Source: Aneurinibacillus soli
Lineage (GTDB): Bacteria > Bacillota > Bacilli > Aneurinibacillales > Aneurinibacillaceae
Reading direction: 5' to 3'
Length of the DNA: 55,000 nucleotides
NCBI RefSeq assembly: GCF_002355375.1
Contig: NZ_AP017312.1
Coordinates: 232,501 to 287,500, forward strand
The stretch's first letter is position 1. Each line of letters starts with the position of its first letter. Shown here one piece after another: positions 46,714 through 55,000 of the stretch. The notes below the pieces were generated by a model. The model did not search any database and was not told the DNA's origin. It saw only the letters and a list, made by a program, of their open reading frames with translations. A program made the translations under genes and the position numbers.

Positions 46714-46763
46714 TGAAACGACAAAGGCGCTCCCTTATAGGAAGCGCCTTTGTCGTTTCATTT
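46714..46763. terminator. Shared terminator of convergent abrB and rsmI
   Basis: A perfect 18-bp stem, TGAAACGACAAAGGCGCT (46714-46731) with its complement (46743-46760), 11-nt loop. T-rich sequence follows on the plus strand and the structure serves both converging genes. Confidence 0.9.
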
Positions 46764-47636
46764 CTATTGGTGATACTCATTATATACGTCTCGCTTCGGA
46801 ACACCACGATCATCCGCCGCCTGCTTAACCGCAACTTTAACAGACATCCCTTGCTCTATATAATGATCCACATGCTCGACTACACTCAACGCCTGCCACC
46901 ACTCCACTTCTGCATCTGCCGCATCATCATCTGCTCCTGCAACAATGACAGTGAACTCTCCTCGAATGTCTCCCTCGCCTTCCAGAAAAGCAAGAACATC
47001 ATCAAAAGAGCCCCGGATAAACTCTTCATACCGCTTCGTTAGCTCTCGTCCAAGCGCGACCTGGCGATTGCCAAGAACCTCCTGCATGATATGAAGAGTT
47101 TTCGTAATACGGTAGGGTGACTCATAAAAAATCAATGTTTCCTTATATACACGTAGACGCTCTAATTCCTTCCGCTGATCTTTCTTTTCACGCGGTAAGA
47201 AGCCCCGGAACACAAAACCGTCTGTGGATAGCCCGGACACGATCAGAGCCGACAAAGCCGCATTGGCCCCCGGAATCGGAATAACGGAGATGCCGTCCGC
47301 TACCGCATCCCGTACCAGTTCCTGACCGGGATCGGAAATAGCAGGAAGCCCAGCATCACTTACTAGCGCTACTGATATTCCCTCTTCTTTCAGAAGCCGA
47401 ATAATCTCCGGTCCGCTTGAGCGCTGATTATGCTCATGGTAGCTAATCAGGCGCGTATCAATCTCAAAATGTGTAAGCAACTTACGCGTCTGACGTGTAT
47501 CTTCTGCTGCAATGATGTCAACCTCGCGCAGCGTATGAACAGCCCGTACTGTCATATCATCCAGATTGCCGATTGGCGTTGCCACTAGATACAGCTTTCC
47601 ATACGGACTATCTGCAAAACTTTTTTGAACGAACAT
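46764..47636 (-). CDS. rsmI: 16S rRNA (cytidine-2'-O-)-methyltransferase RsmI
   Basis: Methylates the 2'-OH of C1402 in 16S rRNA. The 290-residue tetrapyrrole-methylase-fold protein has LYLVATPIGNLDDMTVRAV, IIAAEDTRQTRKLL, VALVSDAGLPAISDPG, IPIPGANAALSALIVSG, TLIFYESPYRI and ALGRELTKRYEEF. Its ATG overlaps the upstream stop by 1 bp (TAATG). The yazA gene that lies before it in B. subtilis is absent. Last gene of the tmk-to-rsmI run. Confidence 0.96.
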   Translation of the reverse strand: MFVQKSFADSPYGKLYLVATPIGNLDDMTVRAVHTLREVDIIAAEDTRQTRKLLTHFEIDTRLISYHEHNQRSSGPEIIRLLKEEGISVALVSDAGLPAISDPGQELVRDAVADGISVIPIPGANAALSALIVSGLSTDGFVFRGFLPREKKDQRKELERLRVYKETLIFYESPYRITKTLHIMQEVLGNRQVALGRELTKRYEEFIRGSFDDVLAFLEGEGDIRGEFTVIVAGADDDAADAEVEWWQALSVVEHVDHYIEQGMSVKVAVKQAADDRGVPKRDVYNEYHQ

Positions 47637-48412
47637 TACAATTCCTCCGTTTTGCTGCCATAGTATATATCATGAATTTCCTCACAATACTGTCCGTCCT
47701 CTCGATACACAATAAGCGGCGGCAGCACTTTCAGATCGGGCTTTGCTCCACGTATTCCTTCTATTAATACCATATTTGCTTCTGCACCTGGTTTGGGATA
47801 CACAATCCGCAGGCGCTTCGGTTCCAAATCATACTTCCGCATCTGATCCATGATCTCTGCCAATCGACCAGAGCGGTGTACATATGCTACCTTGCCCCCA
47901 GGGCGCACAAGTCGACTACTAGCCGCTATCATCTCTTCGAGTGTAAGCATAATTTCATGCCTGGCAATGGCCACATGGTCACGTTTATTCAGGAATGAGG
48001 CGTCGCCTGTAACGGGCATATACGGAGGATTGCAGGTCACCATATCATAGCGTCCGTATCCAAGAAACTGTACTGCTTCTTTTACATCACCCTGATGGAC
48101 CGTAATACGCTCTTCAAGTCCATTCAATGTCACATTGCGTACAGCCATATCATACAGTCGATCCTGGATCTCAACGGCATCAATCGGACAGCGACTTCGT
48201 ACACTCATCAGAAGTGGTACAACCCCGCTCCCTGTACATAAGTCAAGAATACGGCCCCGTGTCCGTGGCACACTGGCAAACCGGGCTAACAGAACAGAAT
48301 CAATCGAGAAACAGAACACTTCTTTGCTTTGAATGATTTTCATGTCTTCGGTCAGCAGATCATCAATCCGCTCATCCAGATACAATGTGATGTCTTTCAA
48401 CGTACGCTGCAC
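47636..48412 (-). CDS. tRNA1(Val) (adenine37-N6)-methyltransferase-like protein (YabB)
   Basis: SAM-dependent N6-adenine methyltransferase of the TrmN6/YfiC family. The 258 residues have motif I ILDLCTGSGVVPLLM, DAVEIQDRLYDMAVRN, and the NPPY catalytic motif in MVTCNPPYMP, which marks N6-methyl-adenine or exocyclic-amine methylation. It corresponds by position to B. subtilis yabB, between yabA and rsmI. The exact tRNA target is inferred from family. Confidence 0.9.
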   Translation of the reverse strand: MQRTLKDITLYLDERIDDLLTEDMKIIQSKEVFCFSIDSVLLARFASVPRTRGRILDLCTGSGVVPLLMSVRSRCPIDAVEIQDRLYDMAVRNVTLNGLEERITVHQGDVKEAVQFLGYGRYDMVTCNPPYMPVTGDASFLNKRDHVAIARHEIMLTLEEMIAASSRLVRPGGKVAYVHRSGRLAEIMDQMRKYDLEPKRLRIVYPKPGAEANMVLIEGIRGAKPDLKVLPPLIVYREDGQYCEEIHDIYYGSKTEEL

Positions 48413-48429
48413 TCCTTCATAAATTTCCT

Positions 48430-48465
48430 ATAAAAAACGACCCGTTCTACATCGCGGGTCGTTTT
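48430..48465 (-). terminator. Terminator after yabA
   Basis: Minus-strand AAAACGACCCG (48455-48465) pairs with CGGGTCGTTTT (48434-48444), followed by TT. Readthrough or another promoter is needed for the trmN6-like gene and rsmI. Confidence 0.88.
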
Positions 48466-48467
48466 GA

Positions 48468-48848
48468 TTATCCCTGTTTGTTTAAAAATGAGAGGCAGAA
48501 TAAACAATCTCCGTCTGTTCGCAAGCTTCCATAATGAACATTGCATATATGAAAACCTTCTTGATACAGACGAGCCAGATTATCGTATCCTTCTCCGACA
48601 GCAGGTTGCGTCTTTTCTTTCTTCGTACGGGAGCTAGATCCACTAGCCGCCTTCGGTTTCGGCCGCTTCTCAAGTTCACGTTCACGCTGTTGCAATCGCT
48701 CACGTAGATGCTGGTTTTCAATCAGTAGATTTTTATTTTCCTCCAGCAGCGTAATCATACCTTCCTTTAGCTGACCGATCTCCTGGTATAAACCGCCTAC
48801 CTTCTCTTCAATCAGAGCGAGCTGGTGAAACATGCTTTGTTTATTCAC
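48468..48848 (-). CDS. yabA: Replication initiation control protein YabA
   Basis: Negative regulator of DnaA that binds both DnaA and the DnaN clamp. The 126 residues have an N-terminal leucine-zipper coiled coil ([40 protein letters not shown]), a basic linker and a C-terminal zinc-binding domain ([22 protein letters not shown] with H/C ligands). Conserved ricT-yabA position. Confidence 0.95.
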   Translation of the reverse strand: MNKQSMFHQLALIEEKVGGLYQEIGQLKEGMITLLEENKNLLIENQHLRERLQQRERELEKRPKPKAASGSSSRTKKEKTQPAVGEGYDNLARLYQEGFHICNVHYGSLRTDGDCLFCLSFLNKQG

Positions 48849-48880
48849 AATCCCACCTCAGTTATTCTCTGGTCACTTCT

Positions 48881-49681
48881 TCAGACAACACTAATCTCTT
48901 CGAGCGAAAATTCCAGCATTTGCTCTGCTTCATACAGATTGACCTGTACTTTACGTTCTAGCAGATTAACCCCTACAACTTTCCCGTATCCCATCGCAGT
49001 CGCCACTTCTTTACCGATATCAGGAAGATCATCTTTTGCACTTTCATAGTTGTCATTCTCATACTTCAGGCAGCACATCAACCTTCCGCAAAGACCGGAA
49101 ATCTTGGCTGGATTGAGTGATAAGTTCTGGTCTTTTGCCATTTTGATCGATACCGGTTCGAAGTCCCCAAGAAAGGATGAACAGCAAAGTACACGACCAC
49201 AGGGCCCGATTCCTCCAAGCATCTTCGCCTCATCTCGCACACCTATCTGGCGAAGCTCGATGCGAGTTCGGAAAATAGCGGCCAGATCTTTTACCAACTC
49301 TCGGAAGTCTACACGACCATCTGCTGTGAAATAAAAAATGATCTTATTTTTATCAAATGTGTATTCTACATCGACAAGCTTCATCTTAAGCGCGTGCGCG
49401 GTGATTTTCTCCTGACATACTGCGAAGGCATCCCCAGCAAGTCGCTTGTTTTCTTCCACCTGTAGCCTGTCCAGCTCGTCTGCGATCCGCAGCACTTTTT
49501 TAAGAGGCAACACTACATCATCCTCTGAAACTTGCTTGCGTCCGATGACAACCTGCCCATACTCAACTCCACGCGCTGTTTCAACGATGACACAGTCGTT
49601 TTTCTCGACTGGAAATTCGCTCGGATCGAAATAATATATTTTACCCGCTTTTTTGAAACGGATTCCTACTACGTCAAACAA
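48881..49681 (-). CDS. ricT: RicT (YaaT), PSP1-domain protein
   Basis: Part of the RicAFT (YlbF/YmcA/YaaT) complex that promotes RNase Y mRNA processing and Spo0A phosphorylation in B. subtilis. The 266 residues carry the PSP1 domain (VIVETARGVEYGQVVIGRKQ; RVDFRELVKDLAAIFRTRIE) and Cys-rich iron-sulfur candidates (GGIGPCGRVLCCSSFL; GLCGRLMCCLKYE). It begins 3 bp after holB. Confidence 0.95.
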   Translation of the reverse strand: MFDVVGIRFKKAGKIYYFDPSEFPVEKNDCVIVETARGVEYGQVVIGRKQVSEDDVVLPLKKVLRIADELDRLQVEENKRLAGDAFAVCQEKITAHALKMKLVDVEYTFDKNKIIFYFTADGRVDFRELVKDLAAIFRTRIELRQIGVRDEAKMLGGIGPCGRVLCCSSFLGDFEPVSIKMAKDQNLSLNPAKISGLCGRLMCCLKYENDNYESAKDDLPDIGKEVATAMGYGKVVGVNLLERKVQVNLYEAEQMLEFSLEEISVV

Positions 49682-49684
49682 ACA

Positions 49685-50665
49685 TTATCCCTCCTGCAGA
49701 CGAAGCACCATATCCTCCAGTGACAGCTGCAGATTCGCGTAATGGGCAAGCCGGTTTTTGGTCTCAAGAATAATCTTCATCCCTGTTGCCAACCGGCGCT
49801 GGCTTATGCGTAATGCCTGTTTCTGAAGGGGCTCCACCTGATCAATATTCATAACCTGGGACTCCTGCCCCAACAAGCAAAGAAGTATATCTCGGAACCA
49901 AAGCAAAAGGAGGTCAAGAAACAGGTCGATTCGCTCGACTGTTTTCTCTTGTTTCAATAGTTTATCATGAAGGGTTACAAGGGCATACGTCCCCCGCTCC
50001 CATATATCCTCACTCAATTGTATCATTAGGCTTCTCAACTGCGCAAACGATTCTGTTTCACAAAGCGCATGCGCCTGCTCAAAATCATTCGTAATTGCGG
50101 CAGCCGTACGGGCAAGTCCCGCTTTCATGCCCACAGCCTCTAGCTGGCTCGCGATCTGTTCAGGAGACGGGGCCTGGAACTGAACAATCTGGCAGCGTGA
50201 CAAAATCGTCGGCAGAAGACTGTGGATCTGGCTAGTAAGCAGGATGGCTACAACTCCTCGCGGTGGTTCTTCCAGAAACTTCAACAAACTATTCGCTGCT
50301 TCCCGGCTCATCTTTTCTGATTCTTCCATAATGTATACTTTATGACTGGATTCAGCTGCCCGGTAGGAAAGCTTTTTCTGAAGCGTTTGTACATCCTCAA
50401 TGCTAATGACATTTTTCTCGACGGCAATCCGGTGAATGTCGAGATGATTGCCCTCTTCAATCAGGCGACAGCTTTTGCAAGTGCCGCAACTGTCTCCATC
50501 CTGACGCACACAAAAAATGGCCTTCGCAAAATGAAGAGCCATTTTCTTCTTTCCAGCGCCTTTAGGTCCTGCGAACAGGTATGCATGGGACAGACGGTTA
50601 TATTGTAAACTTTGATGAAGAAAAGAAGCAGTCCGCTTCTGCTCTGTAAATTCGCTCCACATCAT
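49685..50665 (-). CDS. holB: DNA polymerase III subunit delta'
   Basis: Clamp-loader subunit. The 326-residue protein has an AAA+ core with a Walker-A-like GPKGAGKKKMALHFA, a zinc module (CVRQDGDSCGTCKSCRL), VYIMEESEKMSREAANSLLKFLEEP, and sensor-1 region LLTSQIHSLLPTILSRCQ. It is between yaaR and ricT as in B. subtilis. Confidence 0.95.
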   Translation of the reverse strand: MMWSEFTEQKRTASFLHQSLQYNRLSHAYLFAGPKGAGKKKMALHFAKAIFCVRQDGDSCGTCKSCRLIEEGNHLDIHRIAVEKNVISIEDVQTLQKKLSYRAAESSHKVYIMEESEKMSREAANSLLKFLEEPPRGVVAILLTSQIHSLLPTILSRCQIVQFQAPSPEQIASQLEAVGMKAGLARTAAAITNDFEQAHALCETESFAQLRSLMIQLSEDIWERGTYALVTLHDKLLKQEKTVERIDLFLDLLLLWFRDILLCLLGQESQVMNIDQVEPLQKQALRISQRRLATGMKIILETKNRLAHYANLQLSLEDMVLRLQEG

Positions 50666-50688
50666 ACTTCACTTCTTTCATTTATTTG

Positions 50689-51138
50689 CTACACGTACAT
50701 ATTGACAAGCAAGCCGCGGATTTCTCCCACTGCATCAAGGATATTAATCCCTTTCTGCTCTTTTTTTAGAACCGCATCGGTTACTTCATTCAGTTTCTTG
50801 TCGACTTCGGTAATGATCTTGTATACTTTGCTGCGACCACGACGGCTGAACCCGTTCCGTTCTTCAAGTGCCACACCATTTTTCACTGCTTCTTCCATGA
50901 AATTTTTCACAAGTGACTTATACTCTTTCAAGTCTTTGACCGTCCGTGAACGGTTCAGGCGTTCTCCCTGTGTATCGATCTGCTGAATCAGCTTGTTCAG
51001 TTTCTCTACATCAAGCTCGCGGCTTCGCTTCTGCATGACTTCGTCGAATTCTTCATAATACTGTGGGATTACTTTTTGCTTCTGCTCAATCCCAAGCGCT
51101 TTCTCGATTGGCATATTATCGCCGATGCGCATGCTCAA
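50689..51138 (-). CDS. yaaR: YaaR family protein (DUF327)
   Basis: Small cytosolic protein of unknown function conserved next to holB and tmk in Bacillales. The 149 residues are charged and mostly helical (IPQYYEEFDEVMQKRSRELD; LNRSRTVKDLKEYKSLVKNF), ending in an amphipathic helix and NMYV. ATGs at 51138 and 51132 are both possible. The yaaQ gene that lies before it in B. subtilis is missing. Confidence 0.9.
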   Translation of the reverse strand: MSMRIGDNMPIEKALGIEQKQKVIPQYYEEFDEVMQKRSRELDVEKLNKLIQQIDTQGERLNRSRTVKDLKEYKSLVKNFMEEAVKNGVALEERNGFSRRGRSKVYKIITEVDKKLNEVTDAVLKKEQKGINILDAVGEIRGLLVNMYV

Positions 51139-51187
51139 TCATCCTTTCGTCTGTTTCTTACGTTATCGGAAAAAACGATCGCTTCTG

Positions 51188-51847
51188 TTACGAAGGATGT
51201 ACCGGATGCTTACGGGCCTGCAAATACAGAAGAATGTCCGCCTGTAGCCCCTGCTGGATCTCTTCTATGGAACGGTTCGCATCCACGGATACGATTCGTT
51301 CAGAATACTGCTCACGAAGAGTCATGAAGCCTTCGTATACACGCTCGTGATAGCTCGATGGCTTCTGCTCAATACGATCAGGCCCCTCCTGACTCGCAAA
51401 GCGTGTAGCAAGACGCGCCTGGCTTACTTCAAGCGGCAGTTCAAGAAAATAAGTTCGATCCGGTGCAACGCCACCCGTCGCAAAACGGTTTACGGCCAGA
51501 ATGTCTGACAGCGGCAATCCCAGTCCGTATCCCTGATATGCCAAGCTGGCATCAAGAAAGCGGTCGCACAAAACAATTTTCCCTTTTTCGAGTGCCGGGA
51601 CGACTTTCTCTCGAACATGCTGGGCGCGGGATGCCGCATACAGCAATACTTCCGTCGCCTCCTCCATCTCCTTGTGTTCCGGGTTCAGCAGAAGCTCTCG
51701 AATACGGTCGCTGATCCTTGTGCCACCTGGCTCGCGTGTGAGAATGACTTCATATCCCTGTTCCTGTAAAAATGTATGCATACGCGCGATCTGGGTTGTT
51801 TTCCCCGACCCGTCGATTCCTTCAAATGTAATAAAGCAACCTTTCAC
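51188..51847 (-). CDS. tmk: Thymidylate kinase
   Basis: Phosphorylates dTMP to dTDP. The 219 residues have P-loop ITFEGIDGSGKTTQIARM, the DR motif of the substrate site in VLCDRFLDASLAYQGYG, and the lid region LEVSQARLATRFASQEGPDR. It lies between the decarboxylase and yaaR. The decarboxylase-tmk order matches yaaO-tmk of B. subtilis. Confidence 0.96.
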   Translation of the reverse strand: MKGCFITFEGIDGSGKTTQIARMHTFLQEQGYEVILTREPGGTRISDRIRELLLNPEHKEMEEATEVLLYAASRAQHVREKVVPALEKGKIVLCDRFLDASLAYQGYGLGLPLSDILAVNRFATGGVAPDRTYFLELPLEVSQARLATRFASQEGPDRIEQKPSSYHERVYEGFMTLREQYSERIVSVDANRSIEEIQQGLQADILLYLQARKHPVHPS

Positions 51848-51923
51848 CTGCTGCTCCTCCTCTATGGGTATACCGCTATCATATCGGAAAAAGAACTGTG
51901 TGAACAGCGTAAGAAACAGGAGA

Positions 51924-53396
51924 TTAGCGGAGAATCTTCACCGTCTTCATAGCAGAATCCAAGGCTCCCTGAAAGTACCCTCCTGATTCCTGAATCTGAA
52001 TAATCGTGTGGGCATGTCTATCTGTAATGATCTCCCCCGGAACGAGAAGCGGAATACCTGGCGGATATGGAATGACCATCTCTGCGCAACAGCATCCGAT
52101 AGCCTGATCAAGTGGTACAACGACATGGCCGGAATGGAACGCTTCCTGAAGCGGTCTGGCAGGAATAGATGTCTCCCCTGCATTCATCCAAAGCGGCAGG
52201 CAGATATCTTCTATATTTTTTGCTACAGGTATTTGTTCCGCCTCCGCCTGTGTAAGGCGTCTATCTATCCGGCTAAGCGCCCCTGCTGTACGCTGGATGG
52301 TCTGCTGATCTGTATCCAGCGCAAATACAAGTACAACGTTATGCAGGTCAGCCATCTCCGCTGTACATCCTTCCTCTTCGAGCCATTCTAACAGCTGATA
52401 CCCCGTCATTTCACGTCTTGTACTTCTAATAATCCATTTCAGTGGGTCATGACTATATATTCCATATCCGCCCGTCCAGATGGTTAAAGAATGGAGACAA
52501 TTATTTAGTTCGATCTGTGCTTTTTTAAGCCGATCAATGCTTTCTGGCAGCTTCTGGCGTCCTTCCTGTACAAGATAGCGCCGCGCAAGATCTAATGATG
52601 CTAATAAAGGATAGGAAGGACTGCTCGACTGTACCATAGCCAGTACAGTAGCCAGACGAATCCGATCAATCCGCTCTCCTTGCACATGCAGCATGGACGC
52701 CATCGTCATAGCAGGAAGCATCTTATGAGTAGATTGTACGACAAGATCCGCTCCACACATCAAAGCACTCTCTGGCACTGTTTCTGCCTGTCCATAATGG
52801 GCGCCGTGCGCTTCATCTACAAGCAGTGGCACTCCTGCATCACGGCATATTATGGATATATTTTTCAAGTCACTCCCCATTCCGTAATAGCTTGGATTGG
52901 TAAGCCAGACTGCTCGTATGCTCGGGTACTCCTGTAGCGCTTTTCTAATAGAAGACGGGTGGAGGCAAGATGCTGCTCCAGTCTCTGTCTCCATCTCCGG
53001 CGTGATAAAAACCGGATGAGCTCCTGCTAGCAATAATCCATTAAAAACGGATTTATGCGCATTACGCTGGACAAGAATCTGCTCCCCCGGCCTGCATACA
53101 GCAAAGGCAGCGGCTAAATTTCCTGCCGTAGTCCCTCCCACCAGGAAAAATGTTTGCTCTGCTCCAAATGCCTCTGCTGCAAGCTGCTGCGCTGCCGCAA
53201 TGGCTTCTTCTGGATGATGCAGGTCATCAAGTCCCTTTACTTCTGTAGCGTCAATTGGCAGGATAGACGCAAAATGCATTCGTGCTTCTTGATCAAACAC
53301 GTGTCCATCTTTATGACCGGGCACATGCAATGATTCCTTTTTAGTTGCTTCATATGTACGAAGTGCCTCATATAGAGGTGCCTGTTTCTGATTCAT
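51924..53396 (-). CDS. Orn/Lys/Arg-type PLP decarboxylase (YaaO/SpeA-like)
   Basis: Fold-type I amino-acid decarboxylase, group III. The 490 residues contain the PLP Lys225 in VVQSTHKMLPAM, VDEAHGAHYG for the cofactor ring, GGTTAGNLAAAFAV and QRNAHKSVFNG, then the C-terminal domain (GCCCAEMVIPYPPGIPLLVPGE). Substrate (arginine, lysine or ornithine) cannot be told from the sequence; B. subtilis YaaO at this position is unassigned and SpeA is its arginine-specific paralogue. GAGGAGGAG precedes the ATG. Confidence 0.9.
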   Translation of the reverse strand: MNQKQAPLYEALRTYEATKKESLHVPGHKDGHVFDQEARMHFASILPIDATEVKGLDDLHHPEEAIAAAQQLAAEAFGAEQTFFLVGGTTAGNLAAAFAVCRPGEQILVQRNAHKSVFNGLLLAGAHPVFITPEMETETGAASCLHPSSIRKALQEYPSIRAVWLTNPSYYGMGSDLKNISIICRDAGVPLLVDEAHGAHYGQAETVPESALMCGADLVVQSTHKMLPAMTMASMLHVQGERIDRIRLATVLAMVQSSSPSYPLLASLDLARRYLVQEGRQKLPESIDRLKKAQIELNNCLHSLTIWTGGYGIYSHDPLKWIIRSTRREMTGYQLLEWLEEEGCTAEMADLHNVVLVFALDTDQQTIQRTAGALSRIDRRLTQAEAEQIPVAKNIEDICLPLWMNAGETSIPARPLQEAFHSGHVVVPLDQAIGCCCAEMVIPYPPGIPLLVPGEIITDRHAHTIIQIQESGGYFQGALDSAMKTVKILR

Positions 53397-53437
53397 GCTA
53401 TACTACTCCTCCTCTCTGTATTCTCCCACATTACCAT

Positions 53438-53472
53438 CCCAAAAAGAAAACCCTTCTTAAAGTTAAGAAGGG
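53438..53472 (-). terminator. Terminator after gin
   Basis: Minus-strand CCCTTCTTAA and TTAAGAAGGG (53451-53472) form a hairpin followed by TTTTCTTTTT. Confidence 0.88.
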
Positions 53473-53475
53473 CTA

Positions 53476-53661
53476 CTACGCGTTTTGTTTGAGCCAAATC
53501 TGGCGCATTTGTTTAATGAAAAACATATATTTATCTTCAGCTGTGTCCGTTTTAATCATCTCTGTTTCACAGTGTCTGCATACAAACGAGTCAAAAATAA
53601 AAATACCTTCTGGTTCCTCCTGGCCGCAAACGATACAGTTACGATAATCATGTCCCATCAT
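53476..53661 (-). CDS. gin: Sigma-G inhibitor Gin (CsfB)
   Basis: Small zinc-binding anti-sigma factor that holds sigma-G inactive until engulfment and keeps it out of the mother cell. The 61 residues have two CxxC pairs (NCIVCGQEEPEGIFIF; FVCRHCETEMIKT) and the family end KYMFFIKQMRQIW. ATGs at 53661 and 53658 are adjacent, AAAGGCGG upstream. A sigma-F promoter matching consensus is 26 bp upstream. Location near yaaO-tmk equals csfB in B. subtilis. Confidence 0.95.
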   Translation of the reverse strand: MMGHDYRNCIVCGQEEPEGIFIFDSFVCRHCETEMIKTDTAEDKYMFFIKQMRQIWLKQNA

Positions 53662-53686
53662 ATCGTACCGCCTTTCTTTTTACATC

Positions 53687-53716
53687 TATTCTTCCCCATT
53701 ATATTTATTTTTATAC
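53687..53716 (-). promoter_or_regulatory. Sigma-F promoter of gin
   Basis: Minus-strand GTATA (53712-53716), 15-bp spacer, GGGAAGAATA (53687-53696): every constrained position of GYWTA-N15-GGNRANANTW is met. Confidence 0.85.
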
Positions 53717-53821
53717 AAAATGTTCATAGTGTTATAAAGTAGTAAATTTAGCCCAAATAATTCGATTTTAGACGCCGATAAATATTTAGAGATACCATTT
53801 ATTAAGGAAAGAAGGGTTCTG

Positions 53822-54388
53822 GTGGGTGGATTGGAAAAAATAATACATAAAGGAAAGATAGAAGAAAACGCTACTATATACAGCTATACACTTCATTATC
53901 GTTATCGCTGGAAAATTTCTATGATCGTTATGCAGTTGATGCTGCTTGTTGTTTTTGCAATCGGCTTTCTCTATACTGCTGCATTTGAATGGACTAAACT
54001 AATGAGTGTAATCGGGCAGCTCGCTCTTCTCTGGATACTGCAGGGGCTTTCATTCGGGGTCTATTGTTTTGTCTCTTCTTATTCGCTACGCTGGCATATT
54101 GATGCTCTTTTATCTCCCTGGGGAGGCTGGCGGACAAAAAATCCTCTTTCAATTACAGATTATCAGCAGAATGAGTGGCTTTTTTTCTCCCTTGGCATAG
54201 CAGTCAGTCTATTTGTTGGCGCATGGTGGGGACTTTTATACGGATACTGTATGGGAGTTTTTCATGTTGTATGCAGCATTCCTCGTCTCATTACTGTATT
54301 TCAACTGCAGAAATGGAAACAAACTGGACGCACATATATTATTAAACATGAACGACTTGGCATCGGATTATATTCTACAGCAGGGTGA
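53822..54388 (+). CDS. Hypothetical integral membrane protein
   Basis: I do not recognise this family. The 188-residue product has a short charged N-terminus (KIIHKGKIEENATIYSYTLH), then about four hydrophobic segments near residues 32-54 (ISMIVMQLMLLVVFAIGFLY), 62-84, 118-136 and 137-156, and a basic C-terminal tail (QLQKWKQTGRTYIIKHERL). The start is GTG 53822 with AAGAAGG 6 nt upstream; TTG 53831 is possible. It lies alone on the plus strand between divergent gin and the convergent 23S rRNA gene, with a terminator behind. Codon use looks normal. Function unknown. Confidence 0.75.
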   Translation: MGGLEKIIHKGKIEENATIYSYTLHYRYRWKISMIVMQLMLLVVFAIGFLYTAAFEWTKLMSVIGQLALLWILQGLSFGVYCFVSSYSLRWHIDALLSPWGGWRTKNPLSITDYQQNEWLFFSLGIAVSLFVGAWWGLLYGYCMGVFHVVCSIPRLITVFQLQKWKQTGRTYIIKHERLGIGLYSTAG

Positions 54389-54400
54389 ATAAGCCAAAAC

Positions 54401-54437
54401 AAAAAACCTCTATCCTAATCAGATAGAGGTTTTTTCT
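54401..54437. terminator. Terminator shared by the membrane-protein gene and the rRNA operon
   Basis: AAAAAACCTCTATC (54401-54414) pairs with GATAGAGGTTTTTT (54422-54435), 7-nt loop, with A- and T-runs making it work on both strands. It ends the plus-strand gene and, on the minus strand, the rrn transcript. Confidence 0.9.
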
Positions 54438-54539
54438 GTACCTTCAAAACTGAATCGAAACGAAACGTAATGCACATGGATGTGCGAACATCGGCGTTGC
54501 AACAGGACGTTGCGATTTTAGCCGATGCTCCTTTATATA

Positions 54540-55000
<461 letters not shown>

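Overview
The window comes from a low-to-mid GC, endospore-forming member of the Bacillales. The evidence is the dense set of sporulation genes (spoIIE, spoVT, spoVG, sspF, yabG, yabP, yabQ, fin, gin, spoVB-like), a T-box leader on metG, Spo0A boxes, and a gene order that closely follows the origin-proximal lysS-to-rrn block of Bacillus subtilis. The reordering (nadABC between ftsH and coaX, greA next to lysS, prsA after mfd, no ctc, yabR, yabS, yabT, yaaQ or yazA at their B. subtilis places) points to the Paenibacillaceae, probably Brevibacillus or Aneurinibacillus. That assignment is an inference.

Almost everything is on the minus strand, so in transcription order the window runs from right to left. 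It opens with the 3' part of a 23S rRNA gene, which shows no 5S gene before the operon terminator. Next are a plus-strand membrane protein gene of unknown function, the sigma-G inhibitor gin with a clear sigma-F promoter, an Orn/Lys/Arg-type decarboxylase, and a replication/RNA-modification operon (tmk, yaaR, holB, ricT, yabA, trmN6-like, rsmI). The plus-strand abrB follows, with Spo0A boxes around its promoter. Then come metG with a T-box, tatD, yabE, rnmV, rsmA, yabG, veg (tandem consensus promoters), sspF, ispE, purR (PurBox pair), ridA, spoVG (sigma-H promoter), glmU, prs, pth, fin (sigma-F promoter), mfd, prsA, spoVT (sigma-G promoter), a SpoVB-like flippase, mazG, rqcP, yabP, yabQ, divIC and spoIIE (Spo0A-type promoter with a 22-bp spacer).

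Between spoIIE and tilS lies the one clearly foreign segment, about 17600-19395. It is a visibly AT-rich two-gene unit encoding an AAA_21/OLD-like ABC ATPase and a DUF4276-type TOPRIM protein, coupled by a GTGA overlap, with its own promoter and terminator. It occupies the place of yabS-yabT and looks like a compact anti-phage defence module of the ATPase+TOPRIM (AbiL/RloAB-, PARIS- or Gabija-like) class.

Left of it are tilS, hpt, ftsH, the NAD de novo genes nadA-nadB-nadC (with a palindrome over the promoter), coaX, hslO, cysK, the folate operon pabB-pabA-pabC-folP-folB-folK, dusB, greA and the 5' part of lysS. The window is otherwise housekeeping and sporulation DNA. Its other main interest is that promoters for sigma-A, F, G, H and probably E/K, together with their operators, can be read directly from the sequence.
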